Part shown: one piece after another, positions 12,533 through 25,878 of the stretch
Layout of the letters: each line of letters begins with the position of its first letter
Position numbering within the stretch: position 1 is the stretch's first letter
Origin: Flaveria trinervia
Taxonomy: Eukaryota; Streptophyta; Magnoliopsida; Asterales; Asteraceae
Direction of reading: 5' to 3'
Assembly: GCA_025506515.1 (NCBI GenBank)
Contig: CM046442.1
Span: forward strand, 16,507,187-16,571,186
DNA length: 64,000 nt
Position numbers and translations under genes: made by a program
The notes under the pieces: model-generated
The model's database searches: none
Seen by the model: only the letters and a program-made list of their open reading frames with translations
Told to the model about the DNA's origin: nothing

Positions 12533-15292
12533 TTAGCTGTAATTTCTGTCATCAGTTTCCTTTAAAAATCCACATATCCATTCTGATATCCTTGTGGCTT
12601 TATACGTCTCCATATGACGCATAACAAAGACTCCACAATCCACTGAGTTACTTAATGTCCTCCAATCCATTACCACTCGTGCTGGTAAGATCTGCAACAA
12701 CCTTTTTGTAATTGGGTGGCTTTGCATTGACAAATAGTAGCATAATGCATTTCGCTATTACAAAACGAATATATTAGATAAGATTATGGTTACCAAATTC
12801 ACACAAATCATCAATACAAAGTAGTGTGCTATAATTCAAAATGCTTACCATTATTTGTAGTTTCTTTGCATATTTAAGATTAAAATCAACATCTTCTGCT
12901 AAGTTATCAAGAATCTTAATGGTTGCATATCTTAGATCAAATACCATAACATAATAGTGTTTAGCATGTATGATTGGTATGAAAACTAAATCCATGCCAA
13001 TAATTGTATCTTTGCCCGCCAATCTAAGAACTCTTATCCATTTGTTCACAGAAGAAAGTTACCCTTTGTGTGTCATCAATGTCATCTTTATACAAGTCGT
13101 CCGACTAATCGACATTCACCAAATTAAAGACATTCAGTATGAAATTATCAAAGATAAATAATATTTTGTGGATTGTGTGCTATTATCATATGCTATACAC
13201 TTTTACCTTTTAAAGAAAACCAAATAATCAAATTTTCACATATATTTTTATACTAAATAAATTGTTAAATAAATTAAAAATCACTTACGAGCATTTTACA
13301 TATACAAAACAACCTTGACGGGTCACGATTGTTTCTGTAAATATCTTCACTATTAAGCACCATTGACCGGGCATCCGAAATGCTAGTATGTATCTCCACT
13401 CCCGGATGTAATGTTTCAAATAATGCTTTTGGTACTTGTATCACATTCTCAGTTTCAAACATGAACTCCCTGCACATACAAATTAATCATGGTTACTTTG
13501 TATATTTTCAAAAATTATTGTATTATGATTATATTTGAAGCTATTATTCTTACCATTTATCCTTATACGTTGCGAATATTGTGTTTGCTATGTTATCCTT
13601 AGCTTTTGATCGTTTCTTGAATAATGACACCTTCTTATTTTCAAATAAGGATTTCATATTATCTGGTAGCTTTCTCAGACAAACTGGTCTTTGTCTCATC
13701 TTTGGATTTTCTTGGTCAGGCGTACGAAAACTGATAGGCATAACATCTACAACGTCTTTTTCTATGTGTGACTCTATACCTTTCAAATCCCCTTTTGATT
13801 TTTCTAAGTCATCTTTTGTAATACTGCCAATGATCCCTCGCTAACTGAGCGGTGTCAATTGGCTCATTAGATCAAATCATGCTCTATCCCTAGGCGGGCT
13901 GTTTCTAAAAACCTTACCGTTCTCTTGATTTTTTATGAATTATGTGCAGACTATATCTATTTCTTGGAACTGGGTCTTAGTAAATTATGTTGCTCCAAAA
14001 ACCCTACTATTATCAACACATTATTCTCATCATTTAATTCTTTCCTACTTCTATCGGTATTCATAGTATTGTACACCTCATCTCCTTGGATATCAGTAGC
14101 TTTTTCATGTTCAAGATCTCTACTTATGCTATCACACTTCATGTTATTATATGGTTTACTATTATCATCACCTTTCGAAACATTCAAATCAATTGTTTCA
14201 GCATTCAACTCTTCATGTGGGTGTTGTGCAAGTCTTGCTTTCCATAGCCCTGATGCTATCTGAATATCCACATCATTTGGATACATATTAACAGCTTTGC
14301 TAAACAATTCTTCCCCCGCATCTATACTATCCAGCTCACTAACTTTTTTATGAAGTAGAAATTTCCACTCTTACACAAAATTTTCATCATGTGTATGTAT
14401 TACAACCTATTTATTACATTATGTGCTATTATAACAAACACATATGATATGTTCTTGCAAAACTTACAGTCGCATCATTTGGCTTTATTTGACCTATAAA
14501 CTCCTCCATTGCATCATCGAACATCTAAGTTGGTAGCTCTTCCCTTGGTTCATTTCCATCATCTGGAGTATCAACATTAGAACCAAACTGTTTCTCTCTT
14601 GGCATTTATCAATGTCGTTAAAATCATTATCTCCCATTCCACCATTTTTCTTGTGATCTACTTCTTTAACCCATACATCATTGCTATCATTTTCTCTCCA
14701 CCATGTTGTTTTCCACCATGATGTCTTTTTTTGGTTCTTTTTTCTTTAGCATTACCTTCATTAGATGTAGATTTCTTTTTGTTTTAGCATACGTCCTTGC
14801 TAACAACAGTTTCTACACAAGAATGTTGTTTTCCACCATCATGTCTTTTTTTGTCCTCTTTTCCGTATTCTTCCCTTGATTGGGTGTAGATGTCGGAGCC
14901 AATGATATAGAGCAGATGAAGCCGTCACCTCCGCAAATCACGTCAATTTCCAACTTGTCTAGGTTTGTATCATTATAATGTTGTATTGTAGGCAAATTTT
15001 TACATATATGCTTCCCTCTATCATGAGCATATGCTATCTACATGATATATTTCAAACATCATGAATCTAATACAAATAAATACATGTTGTTATCAAACAT
15101 AACTAAAGACGTGGATAAAATTATTAGTATATGAAGAATTCTAACCACCAATAATGGTAAAGGCCCATTGTATGACTCCAATCCACTCCATTTTCTTTTG
15201 GTTGATTTTAAATTATGCAGAATGTAACCACACCAATCCAGCTTTGATATATCAACTCCATGTCTCAGTAAAGGCATGAACTGCATGTTACA
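12533..15292 (-). pseudogene. Ulp1-like cysteine protease, C-terminal and central part
   Basis: Ulp1-family proteases cleave SUMO or related modifiers; MULE-borne copies have no proven substrate. On the minus strand, AKHYYVMVFDLR (about 12950) supplies the catalytic His, ILDN (about 12910) the Asp, and DCGVFVMRHMETY (about 12630) the catalytic Cys. Upstream pieces lie at 13274-13477, 13550-13786, 13957-14307 and 14813-14995, separated by intron-like or frame-broken gaps. The piece at 15059-15292 has the KLDWCGYIL and NGPLPLL words typical of the region before the protease domain in plant Ulp1-like MULE proteins. The sequence stops exactly at 15292, where the LTR array is inserted, and resumes at 22018. 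The position before DCG that usually has Gln looks like Arg, and the frames are broken. Confidence 0.8.
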
Positions 15293-15859
15293 TGTTGGAG
15301 CATATATTGTCATATATAGTGTGTCCGTCTTTTGTCGAATAGTCTAGGCTTAATGTAATACACCTGATATGTTGTAAACACATGAAACTGGGTCATTCGT
15401 ATGAGCATATGCGAATGAGATTCAGTCATACGACTGAGTCATGCTAATGGACCAGTCATGCGACTGAGAGATGCGATTGGGTCATTCGTAAGACTGAACC
15501 ATTGTTATGGTCAAGTCGTACGATTGAACCATACGCATGGCCCAATCATATGAATGGGCCCAGTCGCATCTGATATGGGCTGAGGCCTATAAATACCAGT
15601 TACATTGTGTAGAGAGATACACGGGTTTTGAGAAAGAGTCTGCCCGGGGCCTAGGTGCTGCTGGATGAAAGGGGAGATCATGCTCGATCTCCCCTTGCCA
15701 AGAGTCGTGATTCTTATGTTGTAACGAGCTTGTAATCATTAGATTTTATCAATGAAACCATTTTATTATAGTTTGTGTTATTGTTTGTCTCTTGGTTTTT
15801 CGTTCTGTTTCCTTCCGTCAAGAACACGCTTGGATGTCTACGGATCCAGCGACTTCACA
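15293..15859 (+). repeat. LTR 1 of the array, with promoter
   Basis: 567 bp, TG...CA ends. The U3 part holds the CATTCG/CAGTCG word cassette (about 15400-15575), followed by a TATA box CTATAAATA at 15587-15595. It is about 28 bp shorter than the other three LTRs, and the difference lies in the cassette: one GGTCCAGTGGTACGATTG-like unit is missing. Confidence 0.9.
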
Positions 15860-17329
15860 ATTGGTATCAGAGCCGGTTACTGCTAGAATGATCTAACAAT
15901 CATACTAGTAAACCGAGCTCTTGATTTCTATATTGATTTCAGGTTCTTTGACGTTAAACCCACTTCGTGTTTTGCTCAGATCTTGTTACGTGTGTTGTTT
16001 CTATGTTAAAATCGAACTCGAAAACACGTTCTCATCACCCTTGCGAATATGATGATGTTAATTTTGTTTCGATTCATGTAAAATCATCAAATTAGGGTTT
16101 TTGGTGGCCAAGGCGGCTGCAGATCTGAAAATTTGCGTGCAGACCTGTTCGTGCGACTGGACCACGCTAATGGACCATTCGTGCGACTGGACCATGCTAA
16201 TGGACCATTCGTGCGACTAGACCATGCTAATAGACCATTCATGTGACTGGACCATGCTAATAGACCATTCGTATGACTAGACCATGCGACTGGACCATTC
16301 ATACGACTGGAATGCGACCGGACCAGTCTTATGACCAGTCATGCTACCGGACCAGTCTTATGACCAGTCATGCTACCAGACCAGTCTTATAACCAGTCAT
16401 GCTACTGGACCAGTCTTATGTCCAGTCATGCTACTTGACCAGTCTTATGACCAGTCATGCTACTAGACCAGTCTTATGACCAGTCTCACGAAGATATCAT
16501 TCGTATTATCCAATCACACGAATGTGATAATTGAACTCCATGTCATACGAATGAACGGTGTTCCAAACCAAAAAAAGGGTCTGGAACTACCGTTGGCACA
16601 GATTTGAGGATGAGCGAAACACATTCATCTGAGGTTCTTTTGTCAAGTATGTTCGATGGATACCCCATTATTCGTTGGACTTCCAAAATAGATGAATGCA
16701 GTTAGAACACAAAAGAGTTAGCAGTCGGTGCTGATTTTGTGGGGTAGTCAGGAACATCTGACTATTTATGGGCCATTCAAGTTTTATTTCTCCGCATAGA
16801 GAGGATTCTGACTCTTAGGGGGAATCCATGTATAGAGAAGTTGAAGACGCAATCAGAAAGTGATGATGTGAGCCGGTTTCTGATGATGAATCTGAATGCA
16901 TGCTGATTTGGTTGAGATTGTCAGTTGTGGATTGGAACCTTCTACTTTTTGCCCAATACATTGTATGAAGACGCTAGGAGAGAACAATGTCTATATATTG
17001 AGATATGCTAAATTTGAGGGGGAATTTCTGCAGGTGTTAATGTTAATCAGGTTAGCCTGTGTGAAGATTGTAGCAATGAAAAACTGTTCATGTCATTATC
17101 TGGAAAAATCAGTCATATGGGGAATCTTGCTGCTATGATGGTGTTCTGCAAAGTAAACGAAAGCTATTGTGCCTAAATTCATTTTCAGGGATCCTGTAGC
17201 AACCTGACGGATCAACAACGTTGGCTAATATGGTGTTTCGTTTAATTCTATTGGCAACCAGAGCAAAGATTGACTGAAGATTGTAAAAGGTGTTATCTAC
17301 TATTCGCAAGCAACATCCAATGGGGAATA
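15860..17329 (+). repeat. internal region 1 of the array (also 17924-19370 and 19968-21422)
   Basis: About 1.45-1.47 kb, starting with the Met-tRNA-type primer-binding site. A second word cassette of GTGCGACTGGACC / CAGTCTTATGACCAGTCATG units fills about 16138-16500. An 80-codon open frame (16896-17138) recurs in all three copies but matches no family I know, and the three copies are too alike for its conservation to be informative. Confidence 0.85.
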
Positions 17330-17923
17330 TGTTGGAGCATATATTGTCATATATAGTGTGTCTGTCGCTTGTCGAATAGTCTAGGCTTAATGTAATACAC
17401 CTGATATGTTGTAAACACATGAAACTGGGTCATTGCAGGACCATATGCGAATGAGACTCAGTCATACGACTGAGTCATGCTAATGGACCAGTCGTGCGAC
17501 TGAGAGATGCGATTGGGTCATTCGTAAGACTGAACCACAGTTATGGTCAAGTCGTACGATTGAACCATACGTATGGTCCAGTGGTACGATTGAACCATAC
17601 GCATGGCCCAATCGTATGAATGGGCCCAGTGGCATCTGATATGGGCTGAGGCCTATAAATACCAGTTTCATTGTGTAGAGAGATAAAAGGGTTTTGAGAA
17701 GGAGTCTGCCGGGGCCTAGGTGCTGCCGGATGAGAGGGGAGATCATGCTCGATCTCCCCTTGCCAAGAGTCGTGATTCTTATGTTGTAACGAGCTTGTAA
17801 TCATTAGGTTTTATCAATGAAACCATTTTATTATAGTTCGTGTTATTGTTTGTCTCTTGGTTTTTTGTTCGTTTCCTTCCGTCAAGAACACGCTTGGATG
17901 TCTACCGATCCAGCGACTTCACA
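17330..17923 (+). repeat. LTR 2 of the array, with promoter
   Basis: 594 bp, near-identical to LTRs 3 and 4. TATA box CTATAAATA at 17653-17661, directly after the word cassette. Confidence 0.9.
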
Positions 17924-19370
17924 ATTGGTACCAGAGCCGGTTACTGCTATAATGATCTAACAATCATACTAGCAACCCGAGCTCTTGATTTCTATATCGA
18001 TTTCAGGTTCTTTGACGTTAAACCCACTTCGTGTTCTTCGTGTTTTGCTCAGATCTTGTTACGTGTGTTGTTCTATGTAAAATTGAACTCGAAAACATGT
18101 TCTCATCACCCTTGCGAATATGATGATGTTAATTTTGTTTCGGTTCATGTAAAATTCATCAAATTAGGGTTTTTGGCAGCCATGGCTGCTGCAGATCTGA
18201 AAATATGCGTGCAGACCCGTTCATGCGACTGGACCACGCTAATGGACCATTCGTGCGACTGGACCATGCTAATGGACCGATCGTGCGACTAGACCATTCT
18301 AATGGACCATTCACGCGACTGGACCATGCTAATAGACCATTCGTATGACTAGACCATGCGACCGGACCATTCATACGACTGGAATGCGACTGGACCAGTC
18401 TTATGACCAGTCATGCTACCGGACCAGTCTTATGACCAGTCATGCACCGGACCAGTCTTATTACCAGTCATGCTACTGGACCAGTCTTATGACCAGTCAT
18501 GCTACTGGACCAGTCTTATGACCTGTCTCACGAAGATATCATTCGTATTATCCAATCACACGAATGTGATAATTGTACTCCATGTCATACGAATGAACGG
18601 TGTTTTAAACCAAAAAAAGGGTCTGGAACTACCGTTTGCATAGATTTGAGGATGAGCGAAACACATTCATCTTGAGGTTCTTTTGTCAAGTAAGTTCAAT
18701 GGATACCCCACTATTCGTTGGACTTCCAAAATAGATGAATGCAGTTAGAACACAAAAGATTCAGCAGTCGGTGCTGATTTTGTGGGGTAGTCAGGAGCAT
18801 CTGACTATTTATTGGCCAATCAAGTTTTATTTATCCACAGAGAGGATTCTGACTCTTAGGGGGAATCCATGATAGAGGTGTTGAAGATGCAATCAGAAAG
18901 TGATGATGTGAGCCGGTTCCTGATGATGAATTTGAGTGCATGCTGATTTGGTTGAGATTGTCAGTTGTGGATTGGAACCTTCTACTTTTTGCCCAATACA
19001 TTGTTTGAAGACGCTAGGAGAGAACAATGTCTATATATTGGGATATGCTGAATTTGAGGGGAATTTTCTGCAGGTGTTAATGTTAATCAGGTTAGCCTGT
19101 GTGAAGATTGTAGCAATGAAAAACTGTTCATGTCATTATCTGGAAAAATCAGTCATATGGGGAATCTTGCTGCTATGATGGTGTTCTGCAAAGTAAAAGA
19201 AAGCTATTGTGCCTAAATTCATTTTCAGGGATCCTGTAGCAACTTGACGGATCAACAACGTTGGCTAATATGGTGTTTCGTTTAATTCTATTGGCAACGA
19301 GAGCAAAGATTGACTGAAGATTGTAAAAGGTGTTATGTACTATTCGCAAGCAACATCCAATGGGGGAATA

Positions 19371-19967
19371 TGTTGGAGCATATATTGTCATATATAGTGT
19401 GTCTGTCACTTGTCGAATAGTCTAGGCTTAATGTAATACACCTGATATGTTGTAAACACATGAAACTGGGTCATTTGCAGGACCATATGCGAATGAGACT
19501 CAGTCATATGACTGAGTCATGCTAATGGACCAGTCGTGCGACTGAGAGATGCGATTGGGTCATTCGTAAGACTGAACCATAGTTATGGTCAAGTCGTACG
19601 ATTGAACCATACGTATGGTCCAGTGGTACGATTGAACCATACGCATGGCCCAATCGTATGAATGGGCCCAGTGGCATCTGATATGGGCTGAGGCCTATAA
19701 ATACCAGTTTCATTGTGTAGAGAGATAAAAGGGTTTTGAGAAGGAGTCTGCCCGGGGCCTAGGTGCTGCCGGATGAGAGGGGAGATCATGCTCGATCTCC
19801 CCTTGCCAAGAGTCGTGATTCTTATGTTGTAACGAGCTTGTAATCATTAGGTTTTATCAATGAAACCATTTTATTATAGTTCGTGTTATTGTTTGTCTCT
19901 TGGTTTTTTGTTCTGTTTCCTTCCGTCAAGAACACGCTTGGATGTCTACCGATCCAGCGACTTCACA
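19371..19967 (+). repeat. LTR 3 of the array, with promoter
   Basis: 597 bp. TATA box at 19695-19703. The upstream purine run GGGGGAATA fits a polypurine tract. Confidence 0.9.
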
Positions 19968-21422
19968 ATTGGTATCAGAGCCGATTACTGCTAGAATGAT
20001 CTAACAATCATACTAGCAACCCGAGCTCTTGATTTCTATATCGATTTCAGGTTCTTTGACGTTAAACCCACTTCGTGTTTTGCTCAGATCTTGTTACGTG
20101 TGTTGTTTCTATGTTAAAATCGAACTCGAAAATAAGTTCTCATCACCCTTGCGAATATGATGATGTTAATTTTGTTTCGGTTCATGTAAAATTCATCAAA
20201 TTAGGGTTTTGGCGGCCATGGCGGCTGCAGATCTGAAAATATGCGTGCAGACCCGTTCATGCGACTGGACCACGCTAATGGACCATTCGTGCGACTGGAC
20301 CATGCTAATGGACCGATCGTGCGACTGGACCATGCTAATGGACCATTCATGCGACTGGACCATGCTATGAGACCATTCGTATGACTAGACCATGCGAACG
20401 GACCATTCATACGACTGGAATGCGACTGGACCAGTCTAATGACCAGTCATGCTACCGGACCAGTCTTATGACCAGTCATGCATCGGACCAGTCTTATTAC
20501 TAGTCATGCTACTGGACCAGTCTTATGTCCAGTCATGCTACTAGACCAGTCTTATGACCAGTCATGCTACTGGACCAGTCTTATGACCAGTCTCACGAAG
20601 ATATCATTCGTATTATCCAATCACACGAATATGATAATTGTACTCCATGTCATACGAATGAACGGTGTTCCAAACCAAAAAAAGGGCCTGGAACTACCGT
20701 TTGCATAGATTTGAGGATGAGCGAAACACATTCATCTTGAGGTTCTTTTGTCAAGTAAGTTCGATGGATACCCCATTATTCGTTGGACTTCCAAAATAGA
20801 TGAATGCAGTTAGAACACAAAAGATTCAGCAGTCGGTGCTGATTTTGTGGGGTAGTCAGGAGCATCTGACTATTTATTGGCCAATCAAGTTTTATTTATC
20901 CGCATAGAGAGGATTCTGACTCTTAGGGGGAATCCATGTATAGAGAAGTTGAAGACGCAATCAGAAAGTGATGATGTGAGCCGGTTCCTGATGATGAATT
21001 TGAGTGCATGCTGATTTGGTTGAGATTGTCAGTTGTGGATTGGAACCTTCTACTTTTTTCCCAATACATTGTTTGAAGACGCTAGGAGAGAACAATGTCT
21101 ATATATTGGGATATGCTGAATTTGAGGGGGAATTTCTGCAGGTGTTAATGTTAATCAGGTTAGCCTGTGTGAAGATTGTAGCAATGAAAAACTGTTCATG
21201 TCATTATCTGGAAAAATCAGTCATATGGGGAATCTTGCTGCTATGATGGTGTTCTGCAAAGTAAACGAAAGCTATTGTGCCTAAATTCATTTTCAGGGAT
21301 CCTGTAGCAACCTGATGGATCAACAACGTTGGCTAATATTCTATTGGCAACCAGAGCAAAGATTGACTGAAGATTGTAAAAGGTGTTATCTACTATTCGC
21401 AAGCAACATCCAAGGGGGAATA

Positions 21423-22017
21423 TGTTGGAGCATATTGTCATATATAGTGTGACTGTCGCTTGTCGAATAGTCTAGGCTTAATGTAATACACCTGATATGT
21501 TGTAAACACATGAAACTGGGTCATTTGCAGGACCATATGCGAATGAGACTCAGTCATACGACTGAGTCATGCTAATGGACCAGTCGTGCGACTGAGAGAT
21601 GCGATTGGGTCATTCGTAAGACTGAACCATAGTTATGGTCAAGTTGTACGATTGAACCATACGTATGGTCCTGTGGTACGATTGAACCATACGCATTGCC
21701 CAATCGTACGAATGGGCCCAGTGGCATCTGATATGGGCAGAGGCCTATAAATACTAGTTTCATTGTGTAGAGAGATAAAAGGGTTTTGAGAAGGAGTCTG
21801 CCCGGGGCCTAGGTGCTGTCGGATGAGAGGGGAGATCATGCTCGATCTCCCCTTGCCAAGAGTCGTGATTCTTATGTTGTAACAAGCTGGTAGTCATTTG
21901 GTTTTATCAATGAAACCATTTTATTATAGTTCATGTTATTGTTTGTCTCTTGGTTTTTGGTTCTGTTTCCTTCTGATAAGAACACACTCGGATGTCTACC
22001 GATCCCGTGACTTCATA
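21423..22017 (+). repeat. LTR 4 of the array, terminal copy
   Basis: 595 bp. TATA box at 21745-21753. The last bases read CTTCATA instead of CTTCACA, and the TTACA duplication follows immediately. Confidence 0.9.
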
Positions 22018-22788
22018 TTACATTTTGTCCCTTTTGTCGTGAAACCCATAACAGTGTTCCAAATTACTAAGAAATTAAGTGGAAACAACCTACCATTGTC
22101 CCCAGAATCTTTTATGTGTTGGATTTCTTCTTCAACTGATTTTTAATTTGATCCCACTCTAAATTGATCCCTCCATTCTCTAACTACAGGATCTGTTTTA
22201 GTTGGTCATAAAACTTGTTTCACACTATTACTTGAGATTGATATTCCTAATAACTCATGTACGAATTGGCTGATAATCTTTATCATATGTGATCCTACGT
22301 TCAGTATGCTTGTATGATAATAATTCCTCAATAGCCAGCTTCTTAGAATTGTAGGCACTTTGTGTATGTTAATACCTAAGATGCTAGAGAAACCGATTTT
22401 TTCACCATGTTTTTTTGGTATTTGTTTAGTTTTTTCACTAGCTCAATGAGATGTTTTGGTGTTGTCCTATTTCTAACTCTATGTTCCAAGACTTCTACAT
22501 ATTTTGAATAGCATTTTCACCTAATGTAACCTTAACCTTCTCTGCTTTAGGAGGATTTACACAATCATCATTAGGATCAGTTTGAAGTGATACTTTTTTT
22601 GCTGTCCCCGTTCTTCCTATGAAATTTATTTAAATCCACATGAATAATTTAAGTAGTCAGATTTTAACTAACAATTATTAGTCAAGAGTAAACAATATAA
22701 TACCCTTTTGTGCAAGTTTCTTCTTTATTTGTACACCTTCAGAATCATTTATAAGTTGAATGCTGGTATCATTATGCTTTTGCCTTTT
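22018..22788 (-). pseudogene. Ulp1-like protease gene, middle fragment between two insertions
   Basis: This segment lies between the TTACA duplication of the LTR array and the CTTTT duplication of the gypsy element. Read on the minus strand, codons run from here into 15292 without a frame change when one TTACA copy is ignored; the junction residues lie next to QFMPLLRHGVDI. At the other end, codons also continue from 49151 into 22788 in one frame. A likely exon with IQLINDSEGVQIKKKLAQK lies near 22680-22770. The fragment is exon/intron mosaic and does not stand alone. Confidence 0.7.
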
Positions 22789-24787
22789 TGTATGGCATCA
22801 TTCCTGGAGACCCCACAGTTGGTCAACCACAACATTTAATACATTATATATTATAAATATACAAACTCAAGCAGCGGAATTATTATAACAAAAGCCATTC
22901 ATTTCTTTTTAAAACACTATTGTTGTGCAATACACTATTGTTTGACTGATTACAAAAGAATTGTTTAACTGCATTACAAAACAACAGCAATATGAAATAC
23001 GAATGGATGTCAGTCTTTCTCTGCCGAGTAGCTTCACCCTCGTGCCATCCTCAGCAATAATTACCTGCCAACTGAAAATGTATAAAAGTCAGCGTTGCTG
23101 AGTGAGTTCTAGTTTTAAAAGTAATAAAATACTTTCTGTATGTTGTATATGAAAAATACCCTTTCTGTGAAATACAACTTTTTACTTTGTATGTGAGCAC
23201 GCATTAACTATATGAACAGATACTGTTAGTTCTCTTTACTATATGCCTTGTTTACTCTGTATTCTTTTATCTTTATCTTTCACTATCTGTATGGACCAAT
23301 GAGCAATACCCTAAACTGTATGCGCGGTGAAAACTGGTGATGGGCCATCTATATCCCTCAAAAGGGTTTTGTTTACTGTATACAAGGCCGACCCAATCAC
23401 CTAGGGTACGCTGCAAAGGTCCTGCCAATCTCAATTGACTGGCCCTGTGTGCATAATAGGGTAGCTAACCCGCAGCACAGTTGAGCTAACGACAACATGG
23501 TCGTGCACCTCCTGTAAGCTTGCAAGACTTGTTAACATTTATTAATGTTCCTCTTCTCTTATTTATTACTCTTCCTCTTTATTATTACAATATACTTTAC
23601 GTTACGATAATAAACATACCACATAAAGTCACACATTATAAGTAATAATAATAGCAATAATAATAAGGAACAATCATAAGGCAATCATAAAACAATCATA
23701 ATCATGCATGAAACCCATCATTAATAAACTCTAGTCAAACCTCGATCAAAACCCTAAGAGCACAAACTCCCAAGAATTCTGTAATAAATTCTAAGTGTTG
23801 GGCGCTTAGACACTATTTGGGCGCATGGGCCCTGTTTAGGCGCTTCATCCCTATACAGGGGCATCAGCCAACACTTAGCTTTTTTAACACTTAGGTGCAT
23901 GAACCATTCAGGCGCATGGATACTATTCGGACGTATGGCCCATTTGGTCGCATGGACACTTAGACGCATGGGTTTATTCGGGTGTATGGAAACTTAGGCG
24001 CATAGGAATATTTAGATGCATGGGTACTATTGGGGTGCATGGCCCTACACTTAGTCGTCCGACTAATATTTCTAGGCGCATGACTACTGTTCAGGCGCAT
24101 GGGTTACACTTAAATTCTTCTAACGCATTCTCAAGCGCATGAGCCTTATCTAGGCGCATGAATCTTCTATACAACATGTTTTTAGGATGTTTTCAAATGC
24201 AATCATCAAACCTATCTGTTCTAAGCTTACCAAGGCTATTCTAAACATGAACAACCTATAAGCATCCAAGAATCATCATCCAACATGCATAATACATACG
24301 GGTATACATACATAAACATTTGAAAATCGTTTTAATACATCTTCAGCCCCAAGAGAGTTTAAAACAAGTAAAAACCGGGGTCTAGAACTCACCTGGTTCA
24401 ACTTGGGTGTTTCTTCCTTCTAAACCGCTTGCAAATGAGTTCAAACACCTAAAAACACACTAAAACACACACAAGCATATAAGCACACAAGCATGTAACC
24501 GAGACAAAAACCCAACATGAATACTTAAAACTCCATATTCTTACCTTGAATTCAATTCTCTTCTTCTTCTTCTTCTTCAACCGAGAGTGTTTTTGCTCCC
24601 TCTCTCTAATCCAAAGTGAAGAAAGGGTGATGGGAAGTGAGGGTGGGCGGCCATGCCCACCTTTACACCAATATTTGTACTTTTAGCCACATTTACATTT
24701 TTAACCCCTCCACTTGGGCTTATTGAAGTTTTCTTCTTTTCTTCTTCATTTATTATTCTTCTTTTAAAATAATAATCGGGTGTTACA
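22789..24787 (-). repeat. 3' LTR of gypsy element A
   Basis: 1999 bp. Holds the GCGCATGG-type word cassette at about 23800-24170, and a block shared with the LTRs at 58774 and 63165 (about 23064-23115, containing TATAAAAGTCAGCG on the plus strand). It is longer than the partner LTR mainly because of extra cassette sequence near 23770-23880. Confidence 0.9.
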
Positions 24788-24829
24788 AGTCTACCCCCTT
24801 AAATAGGTTTCGTCCTCGAAACCTGTCAT

Positions 24830-25878
24830 TCCTCAAACAGATGAGGATAATGCTGCCTCATCTCCTCCTCAGTCTCCCATGTGATTCGGATCCCTTCTTG
24901 TGCTTCCACTATGCATGCACAAGAGGAACCACTTTATTCCTCAGTCTCTTCTCTTTACGATCGATGATTGCCACTGGTTGCTCCACATAATTGAGCCTTT
25001 CGTCTACTTCGATATCCTCCACTGGAACAATCATGTCTTCATCAGCTAAACACTTTCTTAGATGAGATACATGGAATGTCGGGTGAATCCCACTTAAATC
25101 ATCTGGTACCTCCAACCTATAGGCCACCTCTCCTACTCAAGCAATGATTTGGAAACGACCTATATACCTTGGGCTGAGCTTACCTCGTTTCCTGAATCGG
25201 ATGATACCCTTCCAAGGTGAGACCTTCAACATAACTCGGTCACCCACCTGAAACTCAATCGGTCTGCGTCGTTTATTGGCATACGACTTCTGTCTATCTT
25301 TAGCTGCCTTCATGAAGGCTTTAATCTTCTCAAGCTTCTCGGTCGTAGCCTCGATTACCTCGACGCTCCCCAATTCCTTCTGACCAATATCACCCCAACA
25401 AACGGGTGTTGTTGCATCTCCTACCGTTATAGCATCTCATATGATGGCATACCAATGCTGGCATGATAGCTGTTGTTGTACGAGAATTCAGCTAATGGTA
25501 AGTGGTCATCCCAACTTCCCCCAAAATCAATCACACATGCCCGAAGCATGTCTTCCAGGGTCTGAATGGTCCTTTCTTACTGACAATCAGTTTGGGGATG
25601 ATAAGCCGTGCTAATATGTAACCTCGTCCCCATGGCGTCGTGGAACTTCTTCCAAAATTTAGAGGTAAACGGGTGTCACGATCAAACACGATAGACACCG
25701 GCACACCATGATGAGTTACAATTTCCTTGATGAACAGGTCAGCCAACCTCTAAGATGAATATGTCTCACGGATCGGTAGGAAGTGAGCACTCTTCATCAG
25801 ACGGTCAACAATCACCCATATGGCATCATACCCTTTCGGAGTACGTGGCAGCTTCGTAATGAAATCCATGGTGATGTG
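24830..25878 (-). pseudogene. gypsy element A integrase core and C-terminus
   Basis: On the minus strand, codons for the catalytic core follow the copia insertion point: ITMDFITK, ADLFIKEIVTHHGVP (25700-25746) and a core with several frame changes. KVSPWKGIIRFRKRGKLSPRYIG lies near 25200 and the tail FHVSHLRKCL near 25060. The tail resembles the degenerate chromodomain region of Tekay-type chromoviruses. Stops around 25560 and 25130 show decay. Confidence 0.85.

Larger units (their letters stand above)
15293..22017 (+). mobile_element. tandem array of a non-autonomous LTR element: 4 LTRs, 3 internal regions
   Basis: Four direct LTRs (15293-15859, 17330-17923, 19371-19967, 21423-22017) alternate with three internal regions of 1447-1470 bp, giving a period near 2.04 kb. 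LTRs start TGTTGGAGCAT and end ACTTCACA (last copy CTTCATA). Each of the first three is followed by a primer-binding site (TTGGTATCAGAGCC), and each of the last three is preceded by a purine run. A single 5-bp duplication TTACA flanks the whole array (15288-15292 and 22018-22022), so one insertion was later amplified, probably by unequal crossing over. No gag or pol is encoded. Confidence 0.92.

Noticed and set aside
12370..14263. Plus-strand ORFs opposite the Ulp1-like gene
   Set aside because: They are shadows of the minus-strand gene with no domain content.
16087..20410. Minus-strand ORFs with NGPLAWSSRT-type repeats, and plus-strand ORFs in the array
   Set aside because: They are translations of the CATTCG/CAGTCG word cassette; open frames follow from repeat periodicity, and there is no start context or domain.
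15400..20600. CRISPR-like appearance of palindromic short repeats with spacers
   Set aside because: The units are degenerate and variable in length, the context is a plant LTR element, and no cas genes exist.
16896..21246. 80-codon ORF conserved in all three internal regions
   Set aside because: The copies are recent duplicates, so conservation carries no information; no domain was recognised.
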